DNA from: Candidatus Parvarchaeota archaeon
GTDB lineage: Archaea > Nanobdellota > Nanobdellia > Parvarchaeales > Parvarchaeaceae
NCBI GenBank assembly: GCA_023488405.1
Contig: JAMDDW010000043.1
Location: 4,646 to 18,031, forward strand
DNA length: 13,386 nucleotides
Reading direction: 5' to 3'
The number at the start of each line of letters is the position of its first letter. Position 1 is the first letter of the stretch. A program made the translations under genes and the position numbers. This document shows positions 1 to 6,850 of this stretch, one piece after another. A model generated the notes under the pieces. It did not search any database. It was not told where the DNA came from and saw only the letters and a list, made by a program, of their open reading frames with translations.

Positions 1-2
1 CA

Positions 3-1250
3 ACTGGTTTAGGTGAGTATATAACAGACTCCATGAGGTTGTTGGCAAGAGAAAACCCTAGATTAGAAGGAGTAGTCAATGCGATAGATTTTAACCAATC
101 AACATCTGGTCAAAGAACAATAAGCGATACAAGTTTGCGCAAACTTGTTGAAATTTTAAATAGAAAAAGACTCGGCTTAAAAGATGTAGATACAGATCTT
201 CTTGGACGCGCATATGAATACCTTCTTAGGAAATTTGCGGAAGGTTCTGGTCAAAGTGCCGGCGAATTTTATACGCCACCAACGGTGGCAGAACTGATTG
301 CTAATTTAGTAGATCCGACACCCGGAGTCAGTATTTATGATCCAACCTGCGGAACAGGGGGTCTTTTAATAAAGTGTAATTATAAGTTTATTGAAAAATA
401 CGACAGCAAACCAAAAATAAAAGTACCGACATATTACGGGCAAGAATCAATTTCTTCTACTTATTCAATGGCTAAAATGAATATTTTTATGCACGATATG
501 AGTGCGGAAATCGCTTTAGGCGATACAATGAACAGACCTGCATTTCTTGATTTGAAGGGGAATTTACAAAAATTTGATATAGTTATAGCAAATCCGCCAT
601 GGAACGATCCACACTTTACTCAGGCAACATACGAAGGAGATCCTTATAATAGGTTCTTATTTGGATATCCCCCCAATAACAATGCTGATTGGGGTTGGAT
701 TCAGCACATGTTTACAGCACTTAATGAAAATGGAAGGGCTATAATTGTAATAGACACCGGCGCAGTTTCTAGGGGTTCTGACACAAAAAATACAGATAAA
801 GAAGAGATTATCCGTAAATCGTTTGTAGAAAATGATTTATTGGAGTTTGTAATACTGTTGCCAGATAACTTATTTTATAATACGCCTTCATCCGGTCTAA
901 TCATTGGAATAAATAAAAACAAAAAACACAAAAACGAAGTTTTATTAATAAATGCATCAAAATTGTACGAGAAAGGACGACCTAAACGGTTTTTAAATGA
1001 GGAGACTATCCATTTGATCTACAAAATCTACAAAGAGTGGCGAGAAGAACCTAATATAAGCAAAACCCTCACAATGAAAAAGCTAATAAATTATAATTTA
1101 AATCCATCTAAATACGTAAAACAAACAAATAAAGGCTCTTTTCTTCCTGTGGAAGAAGCCATTTCGATTTTGAAAAAAACTGAGAGTGATCTAAAAATAG
1201 TAAACGAAGACCTAAACGTTTTACTTAAGGAGCTTGGATTCAAGTTATGA
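3..1250 (+). CDS. hsdM: Type I restriction-modification DNA methyltransferase subunit HsdM (5' end outside window)
   Basis: This is the modification subunit of a type I R-M system. It transfers methyl groups from SAM to adenine in host DNA and forms the M2S core of the complex. The reading frame is open to the window edge: the codons before the first ATG (at 33) read TGLGEYITDS and continue smoothly into HsdM-like sequence (ENPRLEGVVNAIDFN), so ATG 33 is not the true start and N-terminal residues are missing. Numbering from that Met, GEFYTP is at 77-82, SAM-binding motif I (DPTCGTGG) at 103-110, and the adenine-methylase catalytic motif NPPW at 187-190. All key motifs are intact. The stop overlaps the hsdS start as ATGA (1247-1250), which suggests translational coupling. 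Family assignment is secure; target sequence and activity cannot be seen. Confidence 0.95.
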   Translation, partial: TGLGEYITDSMRLLARENPRLEGVVNAIDFNQSTSGQRTISDTSLRKLVEILNRKRLGLKDVDTDLLGRAYEYLLRKFAEGSGQSAGEFYTPPTVAELIANLVDPTPGVSIYDPTCGTGGLLIKCNYKFIEKYDSKPKIKVPTYYGQESISSTYSMAKMNIFMHDMSAEIALGDTMNRPAFLDLKGNLQKFDIVIANPPWNDPHFTQATYEGDPYNRFLFGYPPNNNADWGWIQHMFTALNENGRAIIVIDTGAVSRGSDTKNTDKEEIIRKSFVENDLLEFVILLPDNLFYNTPSSGLIIGINKNKKHKNEVLLINASKLYEKGRPKRFLNEETIHLIYKIYKEWREEPNISKTLTMKKLINYNLNPSKYVKQTNKGSFLPVEEAISILKKTESDLKIVNEDLNVLLKELGFKL

Positions 1251-1858
1251 GCTTATTAACAATTCCTAAAAAATTGAACTTTGAAGGCTGGCGAATAGTT
1301 AGGCTAGGGGAATTAATCTTTCCAGACCGAGAAAAAATAAAGGCCACAGAGTATAGTGGGGAACATAAATTCGTAAAGAAAATATCTTTTTCTAGTGGGA
1401 AAATTGTATTCAGAGAAAAAAATCAAACAAAAACAGATGCTTATAAATCAACTAAAGGCCACCTACTGATCTCTAATATCGCTTTTAATCAGGGTGGTGT
1501 CGCTATAACTACGGAAACTACAGTTGCGACTACACACTATGACTTTTATAAGACTACTGCCAATGTTGATATACTTTATCTTTGGCACTACTTAAGATCA
1601 GATTTTTTTAGAGCATTATTTTCAGAAGAAATAAAATATACAGGCTATAGAAAAGAAGCGAAGTACAATTTTATTAAAGATCTTAAAATCTTATTACCCC
1701 CACTCAACGAGCAAAAATCAATAGTTTATATCTTATCAAGCCATCAATCCGTAATTGTTGCAAGAAGATTTAGAAGTGCAAGAACAAGTTGTAAACGCAA
1801 GTATTGGACTAAAAATCTCGTTAATGCGGTATCTTTTTACAGAAGGAATAAAACATAG
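1247..1858 (+). CDS. hsdS: Type I restriction specificity subunit HsdS, N-terminal half (frameshifted)
   Basis: HsdS recognises the DNA target and holds the methylase and nuclease subunits. This 203-codon frame encodes the first target-recognition domain (begins GWRIVRLGEL near residue 14) and the conserved region after it (LLPPLNEQ at 149-156, then YILSS at 161-165). From about residue 170 the translation becomes Arg/Lys-rich and unlike HsdS, then stops at 1856-1858. Meanwhile the adjacent frame (next entry) carries the expected spacer helix. The start overlaps the hsdM stop as ATGA. An AAGGAG lies at 1227-1232, rather far upstream. A full HsdS is usually about 400 residues with two recognition domains, so this is half a gene. 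Either a one-base indel (real or a sequencing error) broke it, or it is expressed as a half-subunit. Confidence 0.85.
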   Translation: MSLLTIPKKLNFEGWRIVRLGELIFPDREKIKATEYSGEHKFVKKISFSSGKIVFREKNQTKTDAYKSTKGHLLISNIAFNQGGVAITTETTVATTHYDFYKTTANVDILYLWHYLRSDFFRALFSEEIKYTGYRKEAKYNFIKDLKILLPPLNEQKSIVYILSSHQSVIVARRFRSARTSCKRKYWTKNLVNAVSFYRRNKT

Positions 1859-2537
1859 AAAATTGAAGGATACTGCTATCGGAAAGATCCCCATAGACTG
1901 GCGCGTCGAAAACTTCAGAAACATTCTATCTAGAACCCTTAGACATGGAGTATACAAACGAAAAGAAGATATAAGTTCAAGTGGTGTGCGCATAATAAAA
2001 ATGGGCGACTTAAATTCAAATCTGAAAATCGGCGACCAAGACATGGAACGTGTTAGAGTCAATGAAAATGAATTAAAACGATTCAAGGTAGATGAAGGAA
2101 ATCTAATTTTTGCACGAACATCTATTATAGCAGGCGGCCTTGGAAATTGTGGTATTATAATTAAACACAATGATACAATTATCTTCGATGGAAACCTGCT
2201 CTGCGCAGATCTAAATTTAAACGTTGCCTATCCAGAATTTTACTTATATTATTTTAAATCTGAACAAGGACAAAAAGAAATTTCTGGGATTACAGCAGGT
2301 ACACAATCTAGAAATATTTCTAGTTCAAACTTAATGGAGATTATGATTCCATTGCCAGGCATAAAAGAGCAAATTGAAATTGCAAATATAATCTCTAAGG
2401 TCTTTGAAAAGATACGATTAGAATCAAAAAGATTAACCTTAATGAAGTCGATTTTTTATGCGTTGTCAAATAAATTAATTGAGGGGAAGATAACTACCCG
2501 TGCTTTGGAGGTTCCAGAGAATGTTAATAGGAAATGA
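1755..2537 (+). CDS. hsdS: Type I restriction specificity subunit HsdS, C-terminal half (frameshifted)
   Basis: This is the second half of the specificity subunit, one frame ahead of the first. The frame opens after TAA at 1752-1754. Its first possible starts are TTG codons (1755, 1758), and the first ATG is at 1824; none has a good ribosome-binding site, so it reads as the broken 3' part of one gene. From residue 1 at TTG 1755 it has an acidic/amphipathic spacer (LQEDLEVQEQ), LMRYLFTEGI at 23-32, the second recognition domain starting at GKIPIDW (43-49), and the repeated conserved region IPLPGIKEQ (198-206) with a closing helix. Joined to the preceding frame near 1755 it gives a normal two-domain HsdS. 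Its end overlaps hsdR. If the frameshift is real, it might act as a half-specificity protein; a damaged gene is at least as likely. Confidence 0.82.
   Translation: MLQEDLEVQEQVVNASIGLKISLMRYLFTEGIKHRKLKDTAIGKIPIDWRVENFRNILSRTLRHGVYKRKEDISSSGVRIIKMGDLNSNLKIGDQDMERVRVNENELKRFKVDEGNLIFARTSIIAGGLGNCGIIIKHNDTIIFDGNLLCADLNLNVAYPEFYLYYFKSEQGQKEISGITAGTQSRNISSSNLMEIMIPLPGIKEQIEIANIISKVFEKIRLESKRLTLMKSIFYALSNKLIEGKITTRALEVPENVNRK
2507..2511 (+). promoter_or_regulatory. Shine-Dalgarno sequence deciding the hsdR start
   Basis: GGAGG lies 9 bases before ATG 2521. This favours ATG 2521 over the in-frame GTG at 2500, which would sit upstream of this site and has no such sequence of its own. Confidence 0.6.
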
Positions 2538-5412
2538 ACGCCCAGCAGTGCAAGATCAGATAATAAAATACGCCAAAGAAATCGGCTGGCAATACTTGGA
2601 TAAAGAAGAAGCACTACGATTAAGAGGAGGAGAAACCGGCCTTATTCTTAAAGAAGTTTTCGAGAAGCAGATGGTTAAACTTAATTCAGATTTTATAGAT
2701 GGAAACATGATACAAGACCTTATAAAACGCATAGAAACAGCAATGCCAAATATTAAGGGTAATTTGGTAGTTTGGGAACACTTAAGAGGATTAAAATCTA
2801 TTTTTGTTCCTGAAGAAAGAAGAGAAAGAAACGTCCAGTTTATTGATTTTTCAAATATACAAAGAAATACTTTCCATGTTACTGAAGAATTCTCTTACAC
2901 AAATGGCAGATACAGGAACAGGCCGGACATCGTATTCTTTATTAATGGTATTCCGACTTTAATCGTAGAAACTAAGGCTGCAAATAAATTGGAAGCAATT
3001 TCTATGTCTTTTGATCAGATACGCAGATATCATGAAGAGACGCCGGAGTTGATGACTGTTATGCAGTCTTTCCAGCTTACAGATCTTATACGCTTCTTTT
3101 ATGGCCCTACGTGGAATACTTCCAGAACCGCCTTACTAAACTGGAAAGAGGAGCAGTCAGGTAATTTTGAATCATTAGTAAAAAGCTTCTTTGAAAAAGC
3201 TAGAACAATCAAACTTATTGAGGATTTTATACTTTTCCCGGAGAAAGACGGAGAGCTGAAGAAAGTAATATTTAGGCCACATCAGATGAGAGCAGTTAAT
3301 AAAATCTATGTTAGAGCGGGCTCAAATAAAAAGCGAGGGTTAATATGGCACACGCAAGGCTCTGGAAAAACTTATACCATGATAGTAGCAGCTAAAAAAT
3401 TGATCTTAGACCCTACGTTCAATAACCCGACAATAATAATGGTCGTGGATAGGAATGAATTAGAGTCTCAACTTTTCAATAATCTTGCCGCGGTTGGATT
3501 TGGAAACATAGTGGTCGCAGAAACGAAAGAACATTTACAAAGATTAGTGAAAGAAGAGCATCGTGGTTTGATAGTAACAATAATACACAAATTTGAAGGG
3601 ATGCCCCCAAAGATTTGCATGAATAAAAACATTTATGTTCTAATCGATGAAGCACATAGAAGTACACAAGGTAAGTTTGGGAATTACATGATGGGCGCGA
3701 TACCGAATGCGACTTACATTGGATTCACTGGCACTCCGGTCATGAGAACCTTTAAAGGCACAAACACTTTCACGATATTCGGAAGAGACGATAAAAACGG
3801 ATATCTTGATAAGTACGGAATAAAGGAGTCTATAGAAGACGGGACTACGGTCCCATTAAAATATTCAATCGCATCAAATAAATTACTCGTAAAAAGAGGC
3901 GTCCTAGAGAAAGAATTTCTAAGTCTAAAGGAAGCTGAAGGAGTTTCTGACGTAGAAGAACTGAATTCAGTACTACGCAAACAGGTAACTCTTTGTAATA
4001 TGCTGAAGAATGAGGTTAGAGTTAAGAAAATCGCGGAATTTGTGGCAAATCACTTTAAAAGCAATGTAGAACCATTAGGATACAAAGCTTTTCTGGTTAC
4101 AGTCGATAGAGAAGCCTGCGTAATGTACAAAAAGGCGTTGGACAAGTTTCTGCCAAAGGATTATTCAGAAGTAATAATGAGTTCATTTTACGAAGACGCT
4201 GTAGAGATGAAGGCTTTTCACAAGACTGAAGAAGAGGAAAAAGTCGTAAGAAAGAAGTTCCAGAACCCGGTGGATAAACCAAAGATTCTAATTGTTACAG
4301 ACAAACTACTCACAGGTTTTGATGCACCAATTCTTTATTGCATGTATTTAGACAAACCAATGAGGGATCATGTTCTTTTGCAAGCTATAGCTAGAATAAA
4401 CAGGCCCTATGAGGAAAATGGGCATAAGAAAATTTGTGGTCTAGTAATCGATTTCATAGGTCTATTTGGTAATCTTAAAAGTGCTTTGGCGTTTGATTCA
4501 AAGGATGTAAATGATATAGAAGCCGTTGTACAGGATTTGGAGATATTGAAATTAAGATATTCAAAACTTATGTCAACAGTAAAACTGGCTTATCTAAAAC
4601 CTATAAATGCATATTCTAGGGACAAGGCAGTAGAATATATCCTTAAAATATTCGCGGATGAGAAAGAGAGACAGAAGTTTTTTGAAATATACGAAGAGTT
4701 AAAAGACATATACGAGATTTTATCGCCAGACGACTTTCTCAGAGATTATTTAGACGACCAAGAGAATTTGGCCAGGATTTACCGCATATTAAAAGAGGCC
4801 TTTGGCACCGGCTTTTCTCCAGACAAAGATTTTGGACGGAAAACTGCCAACCTGGTTAGAAGGCAGACTACCAGTACAAAATTACCGGAAAAATTAAGTA
4901 CTTATGACATAAATGAACACACTTTACAAACTTTAGCCAGTATAAAGGCCTCAGAAGAAGAAAAAGTGTATAATCTTTTAGTAAGTGTTAGAGCCTTTGT
5001 CTTGGACAATATCGCTAGTGCGCCGTATTTATTATCTATTGGAGAAAGAGCACAACAAATAGCTAAAGCCCACAATGATAATTTGCTTAGCACGAAAGAT
5101 TCTCTAACAAAAATGAAAGATCTTGTGACAGAAATTAATTCAGCTAAACACTCACAAAATGAACGAGGGTTTAATACGCAGGCTTTCACAGTATATTGGA
5201 TCTTAAAACAGAAGACAATAAACAAATCAGAAGACGTGGCGGTCTTATTCAATAAATTAAGTGTGGGCTTCCCGCACTGGCAGACAAATCCTAAGCAAGA
5301 AAGGATTATAAAGAGAGAATTAATAAAAGAATTATTGTCAAGGAATATTGAACCTGGTGAGGCCGCATCAATTATAAAAGAAATAGTCAATACATTGAAG
5401 TTAGGCAGATAA
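2521..5412 (+). CDS. hsdR: Type I restriction endonuclease/translocase subunit HsdR
   Basis: This is the motor and nuclease subunit. It binds the M2S core, pumps DNA with ATP and cuts unmodified DNA. From ATG 2521 it is 963 residues, a normal length. The N-terminal PD-(D/E)xK nuclease site is seen as RPD (Asp136) followed by ETK at 150-152. The superfamily 2 helicase motor follows: Walker A HTQGSGKT (277-284), DEAH box (376-379), TGTP (403-406), LLTGFDAP (596-603) and the arginine-finger motif QAIARINR (621-628). A long helical C-terminal part should contact the methylase. All catalytic residues appear present. It overlaps the end of hsdS by 17 bases, and its TAA overlaps the next ATG by one base. 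If HsdS is really broken, HsdR may have no specificity partner. Confidence 0.95.
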   Translation: MLIGNERPAVQDQIIKYAKEIGWQYLDKEEALRLRGGETGLILKEVFEKQMVKLNSDFIDGNMIQDLIKRIETAMPNIKGNLVVWEHLRGLKSIFVPEERRERNVQFIDFSNIQRNTFHVTEEFSYTNGRYRNRPDIVFFINGIPTLIVETKAANKLEAISMSFDQIRRYHEETPELMTVMQSFQLTDLIRFFYGPTWNTSRTALLNWKEEQSGNFESLVKSFFEKARTIKLIEDFILFPEKDGELKKVIFRPHQMRAVNKIYVRAGSNKKRGLIWHTQGSGKTYTMIVAAKKLILDPTFNNPTIIMVVDRNELESQLFNNLAAVGFGNIVVAETKEHLQRLVKEEHRGLIVTIIHKFEGMPPKICMNKNIYVLIDEAHRSTQGKFGNYMMGAIPNATYIGFTGTPVMRTFKGTNTFTIFGRDDKNGYLDKYGIKESIEDGTTVPLKYSIASNKLLVKRGVLEKEFLSLKEAEGVSDVEELNSVLRKQVTLCNMLKNEVRVKKIAEFVANHFKSNVEPLGYKAFLVTVDREACVMYKKALDKFLPKDYSEVIMSSFYEDAVEMKAFHKTEEEEKVVRKKFQNPVDKPKILIVTDKLLTGFDAPILYCMYLDKPMRDHVLLQAIARINRPYEENGHKKICGLVIDFIGLFGNLKSALAFDSKDVNDIEAVVQDLEILKLRYSKLMSTVKLAYLKPINAYSRDKAVEYILKIFADEKERQKFFEIYEELKDIYEILSPDDFLRDYLDDQENLARIYRILKEAFGTGFSPDKDFGRKTANLVRRQTTSTKLPEKLSTYDINEHTLQTLASIKASEEEKVYNLLVSVRAFVLDNIASAPYLLSIGERAQQIAKAHNDNLLSTKDSLTKMKDLVTEINSAKHSQNERGFNTQAFTVYWILKQKTINKSEDVAVLFNKLSVGFPHWQTNPKQERIIKRELIKELLSRNIEPGEAASIIKEIVNTLKLGR

Positions 5413-5675
5413 TGGATAAGGACGAATTTATCAAAGAGGTAACAGAGTTAAGCCAGAAGGTTGGCGCTAGTTTTAAAGAGATTCAAATCAGGACGATGAA
5501 GAATAAATGGGGTAGTTGCTCTCATTCTGGAAGAGTCACGTTTAATTCTAGAATTTTGTCCGAATCTGATGAAAGAAGAAAGTACATTATTCTACATGAA
5601 TTGCTCCATCTAAAATACAGCAAACATGATAAATTATTCGCTTCTCTTCTAAAAGCGCACATGGCTGAAGAATGA
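5412..5675 (+). CDS. Small M48/YgjP-like (DUF45) zinc metallopeptidase-like protein
   Basis: This 87-residue protein carries the two signatures of the YgjP/WLM-type metallopeptidase family. One is KNKWGSCS at about residues 30-37. The other is the zinc site HELLH (62-66) with a third histidine ten residues after the first (H72), in the pattern HExxHLx4HxxxF. Full-length relatives such as E. coli YgjP are about twice as long, so this is a minimal form lacking the N-terminal part and with almost nothing after the zinc site. Such proteins are known next to type I R-M genes, but their role there is not established. It begins at the A of the hsdR stop (TAATG), so it is very probably translated with hsdR. 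Protease activity is inferred from the motif only. Confidence 0.8.
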   Translation: MDKDEFIKEVTELSQKVGASFKEIQIRTMKNKWGSCSHSGRVTFNSRILSESDERRKYIILHELLHLKYSKHDKLFASLLKAHMAEE

Positions 5676-5684
5676 GCAATATCT

Positions 5685-5990
5685 ATGCAAACACAGGAAT
5701 TCAATCAAAATTTAACTGAATTGGAAAGTAGGATAAAAAGTATAAGCAAAGAATTTGGGTGGAATTTAGAGAATGAAAATGTAGAGACGCATGAACTTAT
5801 TTTTAAAACAAGACCTTCATGGCTATCATGGGGGGAATCAGTAAAAATAAACCTGACTCAAGACAAAAATAAAGTCGGTTCTGTGATTGTCTCTGTAGAG
5901 TCAAATCCTGAGGCTCAAATATTCGATTGGGGTAAAAGTAGAAGAAATGAAGAACTTTTGATAAACAAACTAAAGGGGGTGGAGCAATAA
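5685..5990 (+). CDS. Hypothetical protein with SWGE and DWGK motifs
   Basis: I cannot name the family of this 101-residue soluble protein. It has an N-terminal helix (residues 1-25, with regular hydrophobic spacing), then a strand-rich part containing TRPSWLSWGE (about 42-51) and KINLTQ, a VIVSVES strand, and a C-terminal DWGKSRRN motif followed by a helix. The alternation suggests a small alpha/beta fold. No signal peptide, membrane segment or cysteine cluster is visible. It starts 9 bases after the metallopeptidase-like gene and ends 1 base before the zinc-ribbon gene, so it belongs to the same operon. Its own ribosome-binding site is weak, which suggests coupled translation. Function unknown; an accessory role to the R-M locus is inference from position only. 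Confidence 0.7.
   Translation: MQTQEFNQNLTELESRIKSISKEFGWNLENENVETHELIFKTRPSWLSWGESVKINLTQDKNKVGSVIVSVESNPEAQIFDWGKSRRNEELLINKLKGVEQ
5975..5984 (+). promoter_or_regulatory. Strong G-rich ribosome-binding site for the zinc-ribbon gene
   Basis: The run GGGGGTGGAG ends 7 bases before ATG 5992 and lies inside the end of the preceding gene. It supports the chosen start and an operon in which downstream genes use Shine-Dalgarno initiation. Confidence 0.6.
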
Positions 5991-5991
5991 A

Positions 5992-6315
5992 ATGAAGTTA
6001 TATATAAAGTGCGATAGCTGTGACCAAAAAATTTATCTCTCCACGCAAGCTAGACATAAGTCGGAATTGCCAGAAAAATTTAAACTTAGCTGTCCAAACA
6101 ACGTTTGTAAAAAAGAGCATGAATACAAACGTGAAGATGTAATTGCTGAACCCAGTAATGGAACTGGTGCAGGAGGCGCAGTAGTTGGTGGTCTATTAGG
6201 TTTAGTAGGGGGCCCATTGGGACTTATTATCGGTGCGATTATAGGGGGCGTGATTGGTGCAAGTACGGACCAGTCTGATTCAGAAGCCGCTAATAAGTTT
6301 AATAGTGGAGGATAA
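5992..6315 (+). CDS. Zinc-ribbon protein with glycine-zipper membrane segment
   Basis: This 107-residue two-part protein has an N-terminal treble-cysteine-pair module: CDSC (C7, C10) and CPNNVC (C34, C39), consistent with a zinc ribbon, although the second pair is spaced Cx4C. Residues 58-91 form a long hydrophobic Gly-rich stretch with GxxxG-type spacing (GGAVVGGLLGLVGGPLGLII, then GAIIGGVIGA). This is the glycine-zipper pattern of helices that pack tightly in membranes, probably as a hairpin of two short helices around the GGP turn. The C-terminal tail is polar. There is no signal peptide, so the ribbon probably stays in the cytosol. It sits 1 base after the preceding gene and directly abuts the following membrane-protein gene, suggesting the two proteins act together. 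Biochemical function unknown. Confidence 0.75.
   Translation: MKLYIKCDSCDQKIYLSTQARHKSELPEKFKLSCPNNVCKKEHEYKREDVIAEPSNGTGAGGAVVGGLLGLVGGPLGLIIGAIIGGVIGASTDQSDSEAANKFNSGG
6307..6311 (+). promoter_or_regulatory. Shine-Dalgarno sequence for the multi-pass membrane protein gene
   Basis: GGAGG lies 4 bases before ATG 6316, inside the last codons of the zinc-ribbon gene. Confidence 0.55.
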
Positions 6316-6822
6316 ATGGTCAATAAAACTTTTTTTGTTGGAGTTATGATTATTGTTATGGTGATAGCCATACTACTAATAGCTACCCACCTGGGAGATT
6401 ACTTAATTCTTATAGTCTTTGCTAATCTTTCGACTTTAAGTAATGTCTTTGTTGCGGTTATAATTATATTAGTTATCTTTAATTACATTTTATTAGCAAT
6501 AACAAAAACTAGAAGCTCTTACCATCCCGCAGGTAATTTAGGATTTCACGAAATATTTGGACCACTGGGAGATATACTAAACTTTTCATTTTTCGGTTTT
6601 TTAAATTACGAAATTTTTATTACGTCTACTAGCGTAATCGCTTCTTTTTATCAAGGAAAACTTACTGGAATAATTCCTACTGAACCACTTTATACTCTAT
6701 TACTTGTAATGCTAGGATTATTAGGTTTTTCAGGTTACACAATATACATAATGGTAATGGAAATTTTGAACTCGCAAGCTTTAAACAGCAAAAAAGAAGC
6801 AATAATTATTCCAGTTAAATAA
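6316..6822 (+). CDS. Multi-pass integral membrane protein of unknown function
   Basis: This 168-residue hydrophobic protein has no family that I recognise. Likely membrane segments are at about residues 6-25, 43-62, 90-112 and 125-150, with a less certain hydrophobic patch at 28-37. A central loop (63-89) carries TKTRSSYHPAGNLGFHEIFGP, positively charged at its start and so probably cytosolic. The C-terminal tail (about 152-168) is basic and also likely cytosolic. The ATG follows the preceding TAA with no gap and has a good GGAGG site, so it is the last gene of the seven-frame hsd run. No catalytic motif is visible. It could anchor the zinc-ribbon/glycine-zipper protein, but that is inference from adjacency. 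The gene ends 28 bases from a convergent gene. Confidence 0.72.
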   Translation: MVNKTFFVGVMIIVMVIAILLIATHLGDYLILIVFANLSTLSNVFVAVIIILVIFNYILLAITKTRSSYHPAGNLGFHEIFGPLGDILNFSFFGFLNYEIFITSTSVIASFYQGKLTGIIPTEPLYTLLLVMLGLLGFSGYTIYIMVMEILNSQALNSKKEAIIIPVK

Positions 6823-6850
6823 CTATTTTGATTACAGCAGCCATAGGCAT

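Noticed and set aside
1735..1775. Programmed frameshift or phase-variable repeat in hsdS
   Set aside because: The junction has no homopolymer run, no short tandem repeat and no slippery codon followed by a stimulatory structure.
1736..2170. 144-codon minus-strand open frame across the hsdS frameshift
   Set aside because: It is antisense to clear HsdS coding sequence in both plus frames, has no recognisable domain and no upstream signals.
1247..2537. Invertible hsdS cassette (shufflon-like specificity switching)
   Set aside because: No inverted repeats flank the recognition domains, no second hsdS fragment and no recombinase gene lies in the window.
4902..5390. 162-codon minus-strand open frame inside hsdR
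   Set aside because: It is fully antisense to the HsdR C-terminal region; its Ser/Leu/Cys-rich translation is typical of a shadow frame.
5685..6315. Toxin-antitoxin pair formed by the SWGE/DWGK and zinc-ribbon proteins
   Set aside because: Neither resembles a known toxin or antitoxin; adjacency alone is not enough.
6033..6371. 112-codon minus-strand frame, Pro/Thr/Ile-rich
   Set aside because: It mirrors the Gly-rich zipper of the plus-strand zinc-ribbon gene; the Pro-rich sequence is the complement of Gly codons.
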